Assembly: GCA_016290385.1 (NCBI GenBank)
Contig: JAEETO010000007.1
Coordinates: 1-47,131 of the forward strand
Reading direction: 5' to 3'
DNA from: Bacteroidales bacterium
GTDB lineage: Bacteria; Bacteroidota; Bacteroidia; Bacteroidales; UBA932
Length of the DNA stretch: 47,131 nt
The translations under genes and the position numbers were made by a program. Shown in pieces: positions 1 to 7,022 of this stretch. Each line of letters starts with the position of its first letter. Position 1 is the stretch's first letter. A model generated the notes under the pieces. That model was not told the DNA's origin, searched no databases, and worked only from the letters and a program-made list of their open reading frames with translations.

Positions 1-88
1 TTCTGTCATCAAAAGGCGTCTTTTCCTTTGCCTTGTGTCTCTTTATGTCCTTTTCCCTATACGTCCTGAAAAGCCACGAAAGTTTCAC
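1..88 (-). CDS. possible 5' end of an ORF running off the left edge
   Basis: On the minus strand a GTG at 86-88 opens a frame that stays open to the window edge (about 29 codons, rich in Lys and Arg). I do not recognise the peptide. It reads outward to the left, away from the tRNA-like fragment at 152-176, which is where an integrase or other element-borne gene could lie. There is no strong support for coding, and this may simply be open by chance in AT-rich DNA. Confidence 0.18.
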   Translation of the reverse strand, partial: MKLSWLFRTYREKDIKRHKAKEKTPFDDR

Positions 89-101
89 CTATGTTTCACC
101 T
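82..101 (+). repeat. direct repeat GTTTCACCT x2
   Basis: The 9-mer GTTTCACCT occurs at 82-90 and again at 93-101, an 11-bp period (one helical turn). Short direct repeats about 60 bp inside a junction are typical of integrase or excisionase arm sites; that role here is inference from the neighbouring tRNA fragment. Confidence 0.35.
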
Positions 102-151
102 GTTGTCTTTTTGGTTTTCTCTAAATTATTGATTATCAGCGCATTACAAGA

Positions 152-176
152 AGGGGTTCGAGTCTCGTTTTCCGCT
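152..176 (+). other. 3' fragment of a tRNA (probable attachment-site core)
   Basis: The T-loop TTCGAGT (157-163) is followed by a T-stem 3' strand CTCGT (164-168), a 7-nt acceptor 3' strand TTTCCGC (169-175) and T176 as discriminator. No D-arm, anticodon arm or GCGGAAA acceptor 5' strand lies upstream in the window. The five bases before the T-loop (AGGGG) pair badly with CTCGT, so homology seems to begin at the T-loop. That is what an integrative element leaves when it recombines into the 3' end of a tRNA gene. The sequence recalls Bacteroidota tRNA-Leu ends, but the isotype is a guess. Confidence 0.5.
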
Positions 177-177
177 A

Positions 178-215
178 AAAGCAAACGGCAGCCTACATGG
201 TTGCCGTTTTGCTTT
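178..215 (+). terminator. hairpin terminator after the tRNA fragment
   Basis: AAAGCAAACGGCA (178-190) pairs with TGCCGTTTTGCTTT (202-215) around an 11-nt loop, with A/T-rich flanks on both sides. It directly follows the tRNA 3' fragment and is probably the native terminator of the tRNA gene whose 5' part is missing here. Confidence 0.6.
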
Positions 216-266
216 GAAAGAAGAGGCTCGAAGGAGCGACCCGAAGCCCCCCGAGGGGGCAGGCGC

Positions 267-1139
267 CTAAAAAACTCCGGGCGCCATCCCGTTGAGGAAT
301 GCCCGGGCCAGGTCTTCCAGTCTCGGGCTGGGCTCTCCCTGACCATTGCGGCGTTTGCAGACATTGAAGGCATATTTAAGAGCGGTGAACTTAAGCAGTT
401 TCTTCTCACAGGCACGCTGATCCTCCAATGTCTGAATGCCGTAATACGTCTTTACCAAAAGGCTCCAGTGCTTCCGGAACGTCTCGCTGTCAAGATGGAA
501 CAGTTGGTCCATGTTCTCGGAAGGTACATAATATGCTAGGTATAAATTCATGGACAAGTCCCATTCCGGAGCACCATAGGAAAAATCTCCCAGGTCTATC
601 CAGTAATCCTTTTCCCCATTGGTGATGATATTGCCGATATGGAAGTCTCCATGGAGGCAGGTCTTGGGGGAAGGGATACTGTCCAGGGTACTCAGAAGCT
701 GCGCACGGAGCGGGTCGGAGATACACGTGGATTTCTCTATCCAGGGACGGATGACGTCCCTCATGTCGGGGAACATATCGGTATCGGCAGGTGTGGAATG
801 CAGTATTTTTCCCAGTCGGGCAAATTTGAGGGTAAGGGGCTCCAACTGTTCCGGTTCCTCGGAAATGATGCGGGTGTAAGAACGTTTGTTCGCAATCACT
901 TCGTATTCCGCGCCGAAGCATTTTCCATCCGTTACCAGACGGATGGGTTCGGGACAGGAAAAACCGGCTTCAAACACGGCCCTGGAAATCCGAAATTCGC
1001 GTTCTACTGTTTCCTGGCCCAGACCGAATTGGAACATCTTGGCCATAGCACTGCCATCCTTCCTGGTATAAGTGAGGGCCTGACCGCCCTCCCCGCTCTG
1101 AATATAGTCTTCCAGATTGATTTGCTGATACTTACTCAT
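267..1139 (-). CDS. aminoglycoside phosphotransferase (APH)-family kinase
   Basis: A 290-residue protein of the APH / choline-kinase-like fold. The catalytic loop reads LHGDFHIGNI (about residues 162-171; Asp base and Asn metal ligand), and the second metal motif is IDLGDFSYG (about 182-190) followed by PEWDL. The N-terminal part (residues 15-75) fits the small ATP-binding lobe. It resembles the putative aminoglycoside phosphotransferase group TIGR02172, whose substrates are unknown, so antibiotic resistance should not be assumed. It is monocistronic: a TACTTTTG box lies 24 nt upstream of the ATG. A GC hairpin (about 244-260) follows the stop without a T-run. Confidence 0.85.
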   Translation of the reverse strand: MSKYQQINLEDYIQSGEGGQALTYTRKDGSAMAKMFQFGLGQETVEREFRISRAVFEAGFSCPEPIRLVTDGKCFGAEYEVIANKRSYTRIISEEPEQLEPLTLKFARLGKILHSTPADTDMFPDMRDVIRPWIEKSTCISDPLRAQLLSTLDSIPSPKTCLHGDFHIGNIITNGEKDYWIDLGDFSYGAPEWDLSMNLYLAYYVPSENMDQLFHLDSETFRKHWSLLVKTYYGIQTLEDQRACEKKLLKFTALKYAFNVCKRRNGQGEPSPRLEDLARAFLNGMAPGVF

Positions 1140-1163
1140 AAAGATTACTAACTAATGATTTTG

Positions 1164-1192
1164 CAAAAGTAAGTTTATTTGCAAATATTTGC
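1164..1192 (-). promoter_or_regulatory. promoter of the APH-family gene with adjacent palindrome
   Basis: A minus-strand TACTTTTG (1164-1171) matches the Bacteroidota -7 consensus TAnnTTTG and lies 24 nt before the ATG at 1139. A perfect 12-bp palindrome GCAAATATTTGC (1181-1192) sits just upstream and could be an operator. The same bases encode the last codons of the decayed regulator remnant. Confidence 0.5.
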
Positions 1193-1620
1193 TTCAGATC
1201 CCTCGAAAAACGCAAGAAGGGCTGAGCCCATCAGCCGGCGGCGGCCCACTTCTTCAAAGTCACGCCGACACCGCTCGAATTCCTCATCGGTCAGGTGCAT
1301 CACCGGATTCTGCGCCAGGGATAGCGAGCCGCGCATCCCATAGTTGTTATTCGGTGTCGACTTCTCGATGAACACCGGATCCACATATATGACCTCTACC
1401 CGGAAATCAGCAGAAGGCCGGACCGCCGTGACTAGCTGGGTGGCCCGGATGATCGTGCAGTCTTTCTCCCGGATGGTGAAGGTAGTATCATTATAGTCGA
1501 TCTCGCATCTACCTTCCAGACAGAGGATATGGGCCAGGTGGAGCGCCACCTCGCCTTCCCCGATTCCTTCCAGCGAGTTCCGCTTTTCATCCTGTTGCGA
1601 GGTTAGTGATTTTCCGACAT
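1175..1620 (-). pseudogene. truncated and frameshifted AraC-type regulator (N-terminal cupin domain only)
   Basis: The readable frame (GTG at 1549 to stop 1175, 124 residues) resembles the ligand-sensing N-terminal domain of Bacteroidota AraC regulators: LAHILCLEGRCEIDYND, then a cupin-like run and FEEVGRR, where such domains lead into the linker. The expected C-terminal double helix-turn-helix is absent; the frame ends in EANICK inside the promoter of the next gene. Upstream, the same frame stays coding-like (TSQQDEKRNSLEGIGEGE) but has no start. A natural ATG at 1618-1620 (MSEN) is one frame off, so a 1-nt indel in the AAAA run near 1609-1612 would restore it. Two lesions indicate a pseudogene. 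It was probably the divergent regulator of the lipoprotein at 1698. Confidence 0.6.
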
Positions 1621-1671
1621 TTTGGCGTTATAATCCGAAAAAAGCATTAGCATTATCCTGTCATTTATCCC

Positions 1672-1679
1672 TATATTTG
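1672..1679 (+). promoter_or_regulatory. -7 box for the CMD-cupin lipoprotein
   Basis: TATATTTG (1672-1679) is an exact TAnnTTTG match 18 nt before the ATG at 1698. A TTG in this box at 1677 opens the same frame but is part of the promoter, which argues for the ATG start. Confidence 0.6.
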
Positions 1680-1697
1680 TATCATATTTACCGCGAT

Positions 1698-2807
1698 ATG
1701 AAACACCTCAGTAAATCCATTCTTTCCGCGGCAGCGTGTGCGGTCATTCTCTCATCATGCGGAGCGGAAAGCAATAATGACAAAGACATGCATACACTTT
1801 CATTCAATGCACAACAGTCGGCAGCCATGACGGCCATCGCCTGCCATGAAGCTCGGGGAGACCAGTCTTCGTTGTCCCTGGCCATCGCCGATGGTTTTGA
1901 AGCGGGACTCACCGCCAACCAGATCAAAGAGGCGCTCTCGCAGCTTTATGCCTACACGGGTTTCCCGCGCTCCCTGAATGCGCTGGGAACGCTGCAAAAG
2001 GTCATGCAGGAGCATGGCATTGCAGAAGAAGGAGCAGATTCTTCGCCCCTTCCTGCCGGCTTCGACGCCCTGAAACAAGGAACCGAAGTGCAGACCCGTC
2101 TCACAGGCCAGGCCTTCGACTACACATTCTGCCCGGCCGAAGACTATTACCTCAAGGCGCATCTTTTCGGCGACATCTTCGCCCGGGACCTGCTCACCCA
2201 CGCCGACCGGGAGCTTGTCACCGTCAGTGCGCTGAGCGGCCTGGAGGGCGTGATGCCGCAACTGATCGCACATGTCCGTGGCGCCCGAAACATGGGCGTT
2301 ACCGAAGAGCAGCTCCGCGGCATCGTCACTTCGCTCCGTAGCCGCAGCCTGGAGATGGAAGCCTTACGCTGTGAGGCTGCCATCGCCGCCGCAAGCGGAG
2401 AACAAGTACCCGTTACATCTCCCTCTGCCTGGCCACTGGGACAGCCGAACACCGCTTATGCCCAGTACTTCATCGGCCAGAGCTATCTGGCTATGCTGGA
2501 TCCGGCCATCGGCCTTTGCAACGTGACATTTGAGCCCGGCTGCCGCAACAACTGGCACATCCATCATGGCGCCCAGCAGGTTCTCCTGTGCGTGAGCGGC
2601 CGCGGCTGGTACCAGGAGTGGGGCAAGGCGCCCGTGGAACTCAGGCCCGGCGTTACAATCACCATTCCGGAAGGCGTGAAGCACTGGCATGGTGCAGCCG
2701 CGGACAGCTGGATGCAGCATCTGACCTACCACGCCAACGCCAAGCCCGGAAACAGCAACGAGTGGTTGGAACCTGTCGACGATGAGCAATATTGCAAAGT
2801 GAAGTAA
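1698..2807 (+). CDS. lipoprotein with two carboxymuconolactone decarboxylase-like repeats and a C-terminal cupin
   Basis: A 369-residue protein. A lipoprotein signal peptide ends in the lipobox LSSC (Cys about 21), so it should be exported and lipidated. Residues about 35-105 and 155-230 are two CMD/AhpD-like helical repeats (RGDQSSLSLAIADGFEAGLT; ELVTVSALSGLEG). Residues about 265-355 form a cupin with NNWHIHHGAQQ and PEGVKHWHG, whose histidines fit a metal site. CMD-plus-cupin proteins are usually annotated as decarboxylases or gamma-carboxymuconolactone decarboxylase-like proteins, and their substrates in gut Bacteroidota are not established. The AhpD CxxC is not seen in either repeat, so peroxidase activity is unlikely. 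A decayed AraC-like gene is divergently placed. Confidence 0.8.
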   Translation: MKHLSKSILSAAACAVILSSCGAESNNDKDMHTLSFNAQQSAAMTAIACHEARGDQSSLSLAIADGFEAGLTANQIKEALSQLYAYTGFPRSLNALGTLQKVMQEHGIAEEGADSSPLPAGFDALKQGTEVQTRLTGQAFDYTFCPAEDYYLKAHLFGDIFARDLLTHADRELVTVSALSGLEGVMPQLIAHVRGARNMGVTEEQLRGIVTSLRSRSLEMEALRCEAAIAAASGEQVPVTSPSAWPLGQPNTAYAQYFIGQSYLAMLDPAIGLCNVTFEPGCRNNWHIHHGAQQVLLCVSGRGWYQEWGKAPVELRPGVTITIPEGVKHWHGAAADSWMQHLTYHANAKPGNSNEWLEPVDDEQYCKVK

Positions 2808-2919
2808 TAGAAAAAGTATATCCCGGGGCCTTTATCTGATACAAAGTTCGCCAGAATCTTTTACCCGCCACTTGTGAAAATGCGGTAATTTGGAACAATA
2901 TTGCGGAATCTTACGCTTT

Positions 2920-3039
2920 CCGTCCTCACCAGCGGCCTCCAGTGAGGATGGAGGGCGAAAAAAACAGCCGCCATCCTCAAATACAGGCTCTGGTGAGGAT
3001 GGCGACGGATAAGATGCCGGATAAAGTCCGGCATGATGG
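2920..3039. repeat. composite palindromic intergenic repeat, copy 1
   Basis: Two successive inverted-repeat units are present: CCGTCCTCAC (2920-2929) with GTGAGGATGG (2942-2951), and CCATCCTCA (2971-2979) with GTGAGGATGG (2993-3002). They are followed by a third palindrome, GATGCCGG...CCGGCATG (3013-3034). The same arrangement recurs at 45750-45848. It lies between convergent genes (the CMD-cupin lipoprotein and pheS) and fills most of this 244-bp gap. It may act as a bidirectional terminator but has no clear T-run apart from an A-run at 2958-2964, which reads as T on the minus strand. Confidence 0.6.
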
Positions 3040-3051
3040 ATGAGAACCAGC

Positions 3052-4089
3052 TCAGATCGCCGCTTCGAACTGGCGGAGGAAGCGGATATCGTTTTCGAAG
3101 TAGTTACGGAGGTCCTTGACCTGCCACTTGAGCATGGCGATGCGCTCGATGCCCATGCCGAAAGCGAAGCCGCTGTAGACGGTCGGATCGATGCCGGAGG
3201 CAGCGAGGACATTGGGGTCGACCATGCCGCAGCCGAGAATTTCAAGCCAGCCGGTACCCTTGCAGATGTTACAGCCCTTGCCTTTGCAGATATTGCAGCT
3301 CACGTCCACTTCGGCGCTCGGCTCCGTGAAGGGGAAATACGACGGCCGCATGCGGATCTGCGTGTCGGCGCCGAACATTTCCTGCGCGAAGAGAAGAATG
3401 GCCTGCTTCATGTCGGCAAACGAGACATTCTTGTCGATGTAAAGGCCTTCCACCTGATGGAAGATGCAATGCGCACGAGCGGAAATGGCCTCGTTGCGGA
3501 ACACGCGGCCGGGGCAGATGACACGGATGGGCGGACGCATCCGCTCCATGGTGCGGACCTGCACCGACGAAGTGTGCGTGCGAAGCAGGATGGGATTATC
3601 CCCCTCGGGCTGCACAAAGAAGGTGTCCTGCATGTCGCGGGCCGGATGCTCCGGCGGGAAGTTCAGCGCGCTGAATACGTGCCAGTCGTCCTCGATCTCG
3701 GGGCCTTCCGCCACACTGTATCCGAACTTGCTGAAGATGGAGATGATCTCCTCGCGGGTCACCGAGATCGGGTGGCGAGCACCCAGTTCCTCAAGGTCGC
3801 CCGGCTTGGTGAGGTCGAAGGAAGACGCGGCGGGACCGGCCATCTCCTCGAGCGTGTTGCGCAACTCTTCGATCTTGGCTGCCGCCGCATTCTTGAGCGC
3901 ATTGAGCCGCTGGCCGAATTCTCTTTTCTGATCCTTGTCCACCGTACGGAACTCGTCGAACAACTGCGTGATCTCGCCCTTGCGGCCGAGCCATTTCACG
4001 CGCAGCTCTTCGATTTCCTGTTCCTTGGCCGCCTTCAACTCCTGGATGGAGGCCATCATCTGTTCAATCTTCTCGTTGGATATTGCCAT
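3052..4089 (-). CDS. pheS: phenylalanine--tRNA ligase alpha subunit
   Basis: A 345-residue catalytic alpha subunit of the (alpha-beta)2 PheRS, which charges tRNA-Phe in the cytoplasm. The N-terminal ~90 residues form the tRNA-binding coiled coil (KWLGRKGEI). The class II core has the motif-2 region PGRVFRNEA with FHQVEG, and motif 3 at GFAFGMGIERIAML. A Cys-rich insertion, CNICKGKGCNICKGTGW, sits before the conserved LGCGMVDPNV; it resembles the form I know from other Bacteroidota PheS and could bind zinc. The length is normal. pheT is not in the window, so the subunits are unlinked. It has its own promoter inside the 3' end of the upstream arginine deiminase gene. Confidence 0.96.
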   Translation of the reverse strand: MAISNEKIEQMMASIQELKAAKEQEIEELRVKWLGRKGEITQLFDEFRTVDKDQKREFGQRLNALKNAAAAKIEELRNTLEEMAGPAASSFDLTKPGDLEELGARHPISVTREEIISIFSKFGYSVAEGPEIEDDWHVFSALNFPPEHPARDMQDTFFVQPEGDNPILLRTHTSSVQVRTMERMRPPIRVICPGRVFRNEAISARAHCIFHQVEGLYIDKNVSFADMKQAILLFAQEMFGADTQIRMRPSYFPFTEPSAEVDVSCNICKGKGCNICKGTGWLEILGCGMVDPNVLAASGIDPTVYSGFAFGMGIERIAMLKWQVKDLRNYFENDIRFLRQFEAAI

Positions 4090-4111
4090 GACACTTCAAA
4101 AAATATGAGCG

Positions 4112-4141
4112 CAAAGATAATGATTATCCGCTACCATTCAA
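4112..4141 (-). promoter_or_regulatory. pheS promoter
   Basis: On the minus strand TATCTTTG (4112-4119) lies 22 nt before the pheS ATG, and a TTG (4139-4141) 19 nt farther upstream fits the -33 element. The -33 end overlaps the last codons of the arginine deiminase gene. Confidence 0.65.
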
Positions 4142-5402
4142 CCGCCTTTCGCGAAAGCGGCATCGTCATGCATCGCGCACCGCCGCCACCGCGCGGCAAC
4201 TCCGATCCCTGGATGGTAATGCAGCACTTCGCATAATCATCCACTTTCTTCTTGCCCGACATCACCTCGTGGGCGCTCAGCACCGCATAACCATGCTTGT
4301 CGAGCTCGTGAAGCGTGGCTTCGTTGCGGGCATAGCAAAGCACCTTTCCGGGAGCGATGGCAAAGAGATTCGAGCCGCTGTGCCACTGTTCGCGCTCCTG
4401 CACCCAGCTGTCCGTCAAACCACCACAGCTCAGGAATTCAAGGTCCAGGCCGAGCCAGCGAAGCGCGGGCAGGATGCCCTCCACCGCGTGGATGCTGTGG
4501 ACACGGCCGTCTTCGATGGTGATGTGAACCGTCTTGTAAGACCTGTCGCGCAGGATGAGCGGCTCGAAAACCATACATTGGTCGCGGTCGAGCATCGTGA
4601 AAACCATGTCAAGATGGATGAAAGACTCAGGCTCGGACGGTAGCTGCTGAACGATGATATGCTTGACGCCCTGCGGACAGAGATCGCACAGACGGGCCGT
4701 CAGCGCATCGATGCCGGCCGCACTGGTACGCATGCCGTTGCCGATGACCAGGATGTCGTCGCGCACCACGAGCACGTCGCCGCCCTCGATGAACAGGCGG
4801 CCGCGGGCAGGAACCATGTTCGACAGGTCGATGGTATCGCAAACGAAGGCGCCGCTGCAACGATAGATGGCATCCATGATCATGGCCTCGCGCGAGCGGA
4901 CCTGGTTGGCCATCCGGCAAATCAGGGCATGGTTGCCGATCGTCACCGAAGAGTCGCGGGTGAAATAGAAATTGTAGAGCGGGAACAGCGAATAGTAATC
5001 TTCGCTCAGGAACGCCGTGAGCGTGTCGATCCGGGCCGGCAGGCCCTCGATGAGCGCCGTCACCAGTTTCGGCGTCGGCATGTCCATCAACGTATCGAAA
5101 CAGGAGCCTGCCTGCTCGGCAATGCAGATGCGGGAGACCAGATCGCGCCGCGCCTCCTTCTTGTCGAGCACCATGGCCAGCAAATCGCGGACCTGATAGA
5201 CCTTCGCCACTTTCGACAGCACACCTTCGATCTGCTCGTATTCTTTCCGGGCGATGGAAAGATTCAGGATATCGCTGTAGAGCGCACGCTGCGCCATACG
5301 CGGTGTCATGTTCTCGACTTCAGCGCCGGGCGTGTGCAAAAGCACCGCATTCAATGCCCCGATCTCAGACTGGACGTCAATGGTCAAAGGGGTCTTCCTC
5401 AT
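4131..5402 (-). CDS. arcA: arginine deiminase
   Basis: A 423-residue member of the guanidine-modifying superfamily that hydrolyses L-arginine to citrulline and ammonia. Key residues are visible: FIEGGD (substrate-binding Asp), FIHLDMVFTML (catalytic His in HLD), and GGGGARCMTMP near the C-terminus with the nucleophilic Cys about 411. The length fits bacterial ArcA. No catabolic ornithine carbamoyltransferase, carbamate kinase or arginine/ornithine antiporter gene is nearby, so the classical ADI pathway is not clustered here. It follows the guanylyltransferase gene by 4 bp and shares its transcript. The citrulline made could feed ArgG, encoded 2 kb away on the other strand, but that is inference. 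Confidence 0.93.
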   Translation of the reverse strand: MRKTPLTIDVQSEIGALNAVLLHTPGAEVENMTPRMAQRALYSDILNLSIARKEYEQIEGVLSKVAKVYQVRDLLAMVLDKKEARRDLVSRICIAEQAGSCFDTLMDMPTPKLVTALIEGLPARIDTLTAFLSEDYYSLFPLYNFYFTRDSSVTIGNHALICRMANQVRSREAMIMDAIYRCSGAFVCDTIDLSNMVPARGRLFIEGGDVLVVRDDILVIGNGMRTSAAGIDALTARLCDLCPQGVKHIIVQQLPSEPESFIHLDMVFTMLDRDQCMVFEPLILRDRSYKTVHITIEDGRVHSIHAVEGILPALRWLGLDLEFLSCGGLTDSWVQEREQWHSGSNLFAIAPGKVLCYARNEATLHELDKHGYAVLSAHEVMSGKKKVDDYAKCCITIQGSELPRGGGGARCMTMPLSRKAVEW

Positions 5403-5406
5403 GGCA

Positions 5407-6504
5407 TCAGAGATAACGGTCGATTTTGTCTTTCATCGTCAGGTCGGTGACGATGTCCTTGATCGTCTTGTCGTCGCGGCGGCAGACCACCAGCACGTCG
5501 GGCATGTCGATCACCATCATCTGCTCGAAGCCACGGGCCACCACCATCTTCTCGGAGTCGGTCTCCATGATCACGGAATTCTCCACTTCGTCAATCATCC
5601 GCACATGGGCGCTCACCACGTTGCCGTCCTTGTCCTTGGACACCTGCTCGTACACCGAATCCCAGGTCCCGAGGTCGGTCCATCCGAAATCCGACAGGAA
5701 TACCCACGCCTTCTGCGTCTTCTCCATCACGCCGTAGTCGATGGAGATAGCCGGGCAGTCCTCATAGACGCGCCGGATGAAGGCGGCCTCGCCGTTCGTA
5801 TAATAAATGTCTTCCCCGCCGCGGAAGAGCGTGGTCACCTCGGGCAGGCAGCGCTCCAGCTCGGTCTTGATGGACTGGAGGCTCCAGATGAACATGCCGG
5901 AGTTCCAGAAGAACTCGCCGGTCTCGAGAAAGACCCGGGCCAGTTCGGCATTCGGCTTTTCGGTAAAGGTCTTCACCTGATAGGAAGCGTGTTCTCCGAC
6001 TTTCTCGGAGAAGGCTTTGTTGATCTGGATGTATCCATAGTTGGTTTCGGGACGCGTAGGCTCGATGCCGATGGTGTAGAGACGGTCGCTGCTTTCGGCG
6101 GCCGAAAGTGCGGCACGGATGGTGTCGCCGAACTGGGCGTCGCCGATGATCAGATGGTCGGCCGGAGCCACGATGACGGTAGCCTTCGGATTTTTCTTGT
6201 ACAGTTTATAGGTAGCGTAGGCCACGCAGGGGGCGGTATTGCGCTTGTAGGGCTCGAGGAGGATATTTTCGTCGGGCATGGCGGGCAGCTGCTCCTTGAC
6301 CAGCTTGCGATAGCGCTCCGCCGTGACGATCAGGATATTCTCGGCCGGCACGATCTGCGCGTAGCGCTCGTAAGTCATTTGCAGGAATGTCTTTCCAATA
6401 CCCAGGATATCGATGAATTGTTTCGGGCGGGACTGGCGGCTCATCGGCCAGAAGCGGCTTCCGACACCGCCCGCCATGATGATACAATAATGGTTATGGT
6501 TCAT
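5407..6504 (-). CDS. manC: mannose-1-phosphate guanylyltransferase
   Basis: A 365-residue nucleotidyltransferase that makes GDP-mannose from GTP and mannose 1-phosphate, for fucose-, mannose- or rhamnose-containing glycans. The N-terminal signature MAGGVGSRFWPMSR with RPKQF is the nucleotide-binding loop and activator lysine; VIVAPADHLI, FTEKP and NSGMFIW are further family motifs. It is the short single-domain form without a C-terminal phosphomannose isomerase domain. It lies 12 nt after the YraN-family gene and 4 nt before the arginine deiminase gene, all on the minus strand, so co-transcription is likely although the functions are unrelated. Confidence 0.94.
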   Translation of the reverse strand: MNHNHYCIIMAGGVGSRFWPMSRQSRPKQFIDILGIGKTFLQMTYERYAQIVPAENILIVTAERYRKLVKEQLPAMPDENILLEPYKRNTAPCVAYATYKLYKKNPKATVIVAPADHLIIGDAQFGDTIRAALSAAESSDRLYTIGIEPTRPETNYGYIQINKAFSEKVGEHASYQVKTFTEKPNAELARVFLETGEFFWNSGMFIWSLQSIKTELERCLPEVTTLFRGGEDIYYTNGEAAFIRRVYEDCPAISIDYGVMEKTQKAWVFLSDFGWTDLGTWDSVYEQVSKDKDGNVVSAHVRMIDEVENSVIMETDSEKMVVARGFEQMMVIDMPDVLVVCRRDDKTIKDIVTDLTMKDKIDRYL

Positions 6505-6516
6505 ATATGGGATCTG

Positions 6517-6885
6517 TTAATATTTGCTTCGTATCGGATAAAAAGCTTCCGGGATATACTCAATTGCAGCCTGACCGCCTTCCAGCACCACCGAAACCAC
6601 GTCGAACTGCACTTCCTTGCGCACATGCTGCTCCGCGATGTACTGTCGGGCGGCAGCGGCCAGATGCGACTGCTTGGCGGCATCCACCTTCTCGAAGGGT
6701 TCGTGCAGCAGGGGCGGCGTCAGGGTCTTGACCTCGACGATATGTACCCGTTCCGCGCTCTCCATCACCAGGTCCAGCTCCTTGTGCCCGCCCCGCCAGT
6801 TGCGGTCGCGCAACGTAAACCCGTGCGCCAGCAGCCAGTCCAGCGCCAGGTCCTCTCCCCGTCTTCCCGTCTCACTTTTTTTCAA
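6517..6885 (-). CDS. YraN/UPF0102-family predicted endonuclease-like protein
   Basis: A 122-residue protein of the YraN (UPF0102) family, related in fold to Holliday-junction resolvases and restriction endonucleases. The nuclease-like signature is intact: GRRGEDLALDWLLAHGF, then KELDLVM and VHIVEVKT, giving the E-x(n)-D-x(n)-ExK pattern. The biochemical role of the family is unsettled. It is the first gene of a probable yraN-manC-arcA transcript; a -7 box lies 29 nt upstream of the ATG. Confidence 0.88.
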   Translation of the reverse strand: MKKSETGRRGEDLALDWLLAHGFTLRDRNWRGGHKELDLVMESAERVHIVEVKTLTPPLLHEPFEKVDAAKQSHLAAAARQYIAEQHVRKEVQFDVVSVVLEGGQAAIEYIPEAFYPIRSKY

Positions 6886-6914
6886 AACACTACTTTTTAA
6901 ATCAACTTAGTTTA

Positions 6915-6922
6915 CAAAGATA
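6915..6922 (-). promoter_or_regulatory. -7 box for the yraN-manC-arcA unit
   Basis: Minus-strand TATCTTTG is a perfect TAnnTTTG match, 29 nt before the ATG at 6885. Confidence 0.5.
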
Positions 6923-6969
6923 ACAAAAAATTGGATTCAATGGTAAAATGATTAGCCGGTGGCAAGAGA

Positions 6970-6992
6970 TCCCGGGTCAAGCCCGGGATGAC
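6970..6992. repeat. GC-rich palindrome (REP-like)
   Basis: ATCCCGGG (6969-6976) and CCCGGGAT (6982-6989) flank TCAAG and are followed by GACG. This is a short extragenic palindrome placed between the divergent yraN and argR genes. Related GC palindromes occur at 3013-3034 and 28222-28244. Confidence 0.5.
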
Positions 6993-7022
6993 GGAAGAGG
7001 AAGCGAGAAAAATGGATTTGTA

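Noticed and set aside
1..176. Intact tRNA at the left edge
   Set aside because: No D-arm, anticodon arm or acceptor 5' strand can be found before the T-loop at 157.
267..1139. Calling the APH-family gene an antibiotic resistance gene
   Set aside because: Only fold-level motifs are shared; the gene has ordinary composition and no mobile or resistance context of its own.
1677..1697. TTG start for the CMD-cupin lipoprotein
   Set aside because: It falls within the -7 box; the lipoprotein signal peptide starts at the ATG at 1698.
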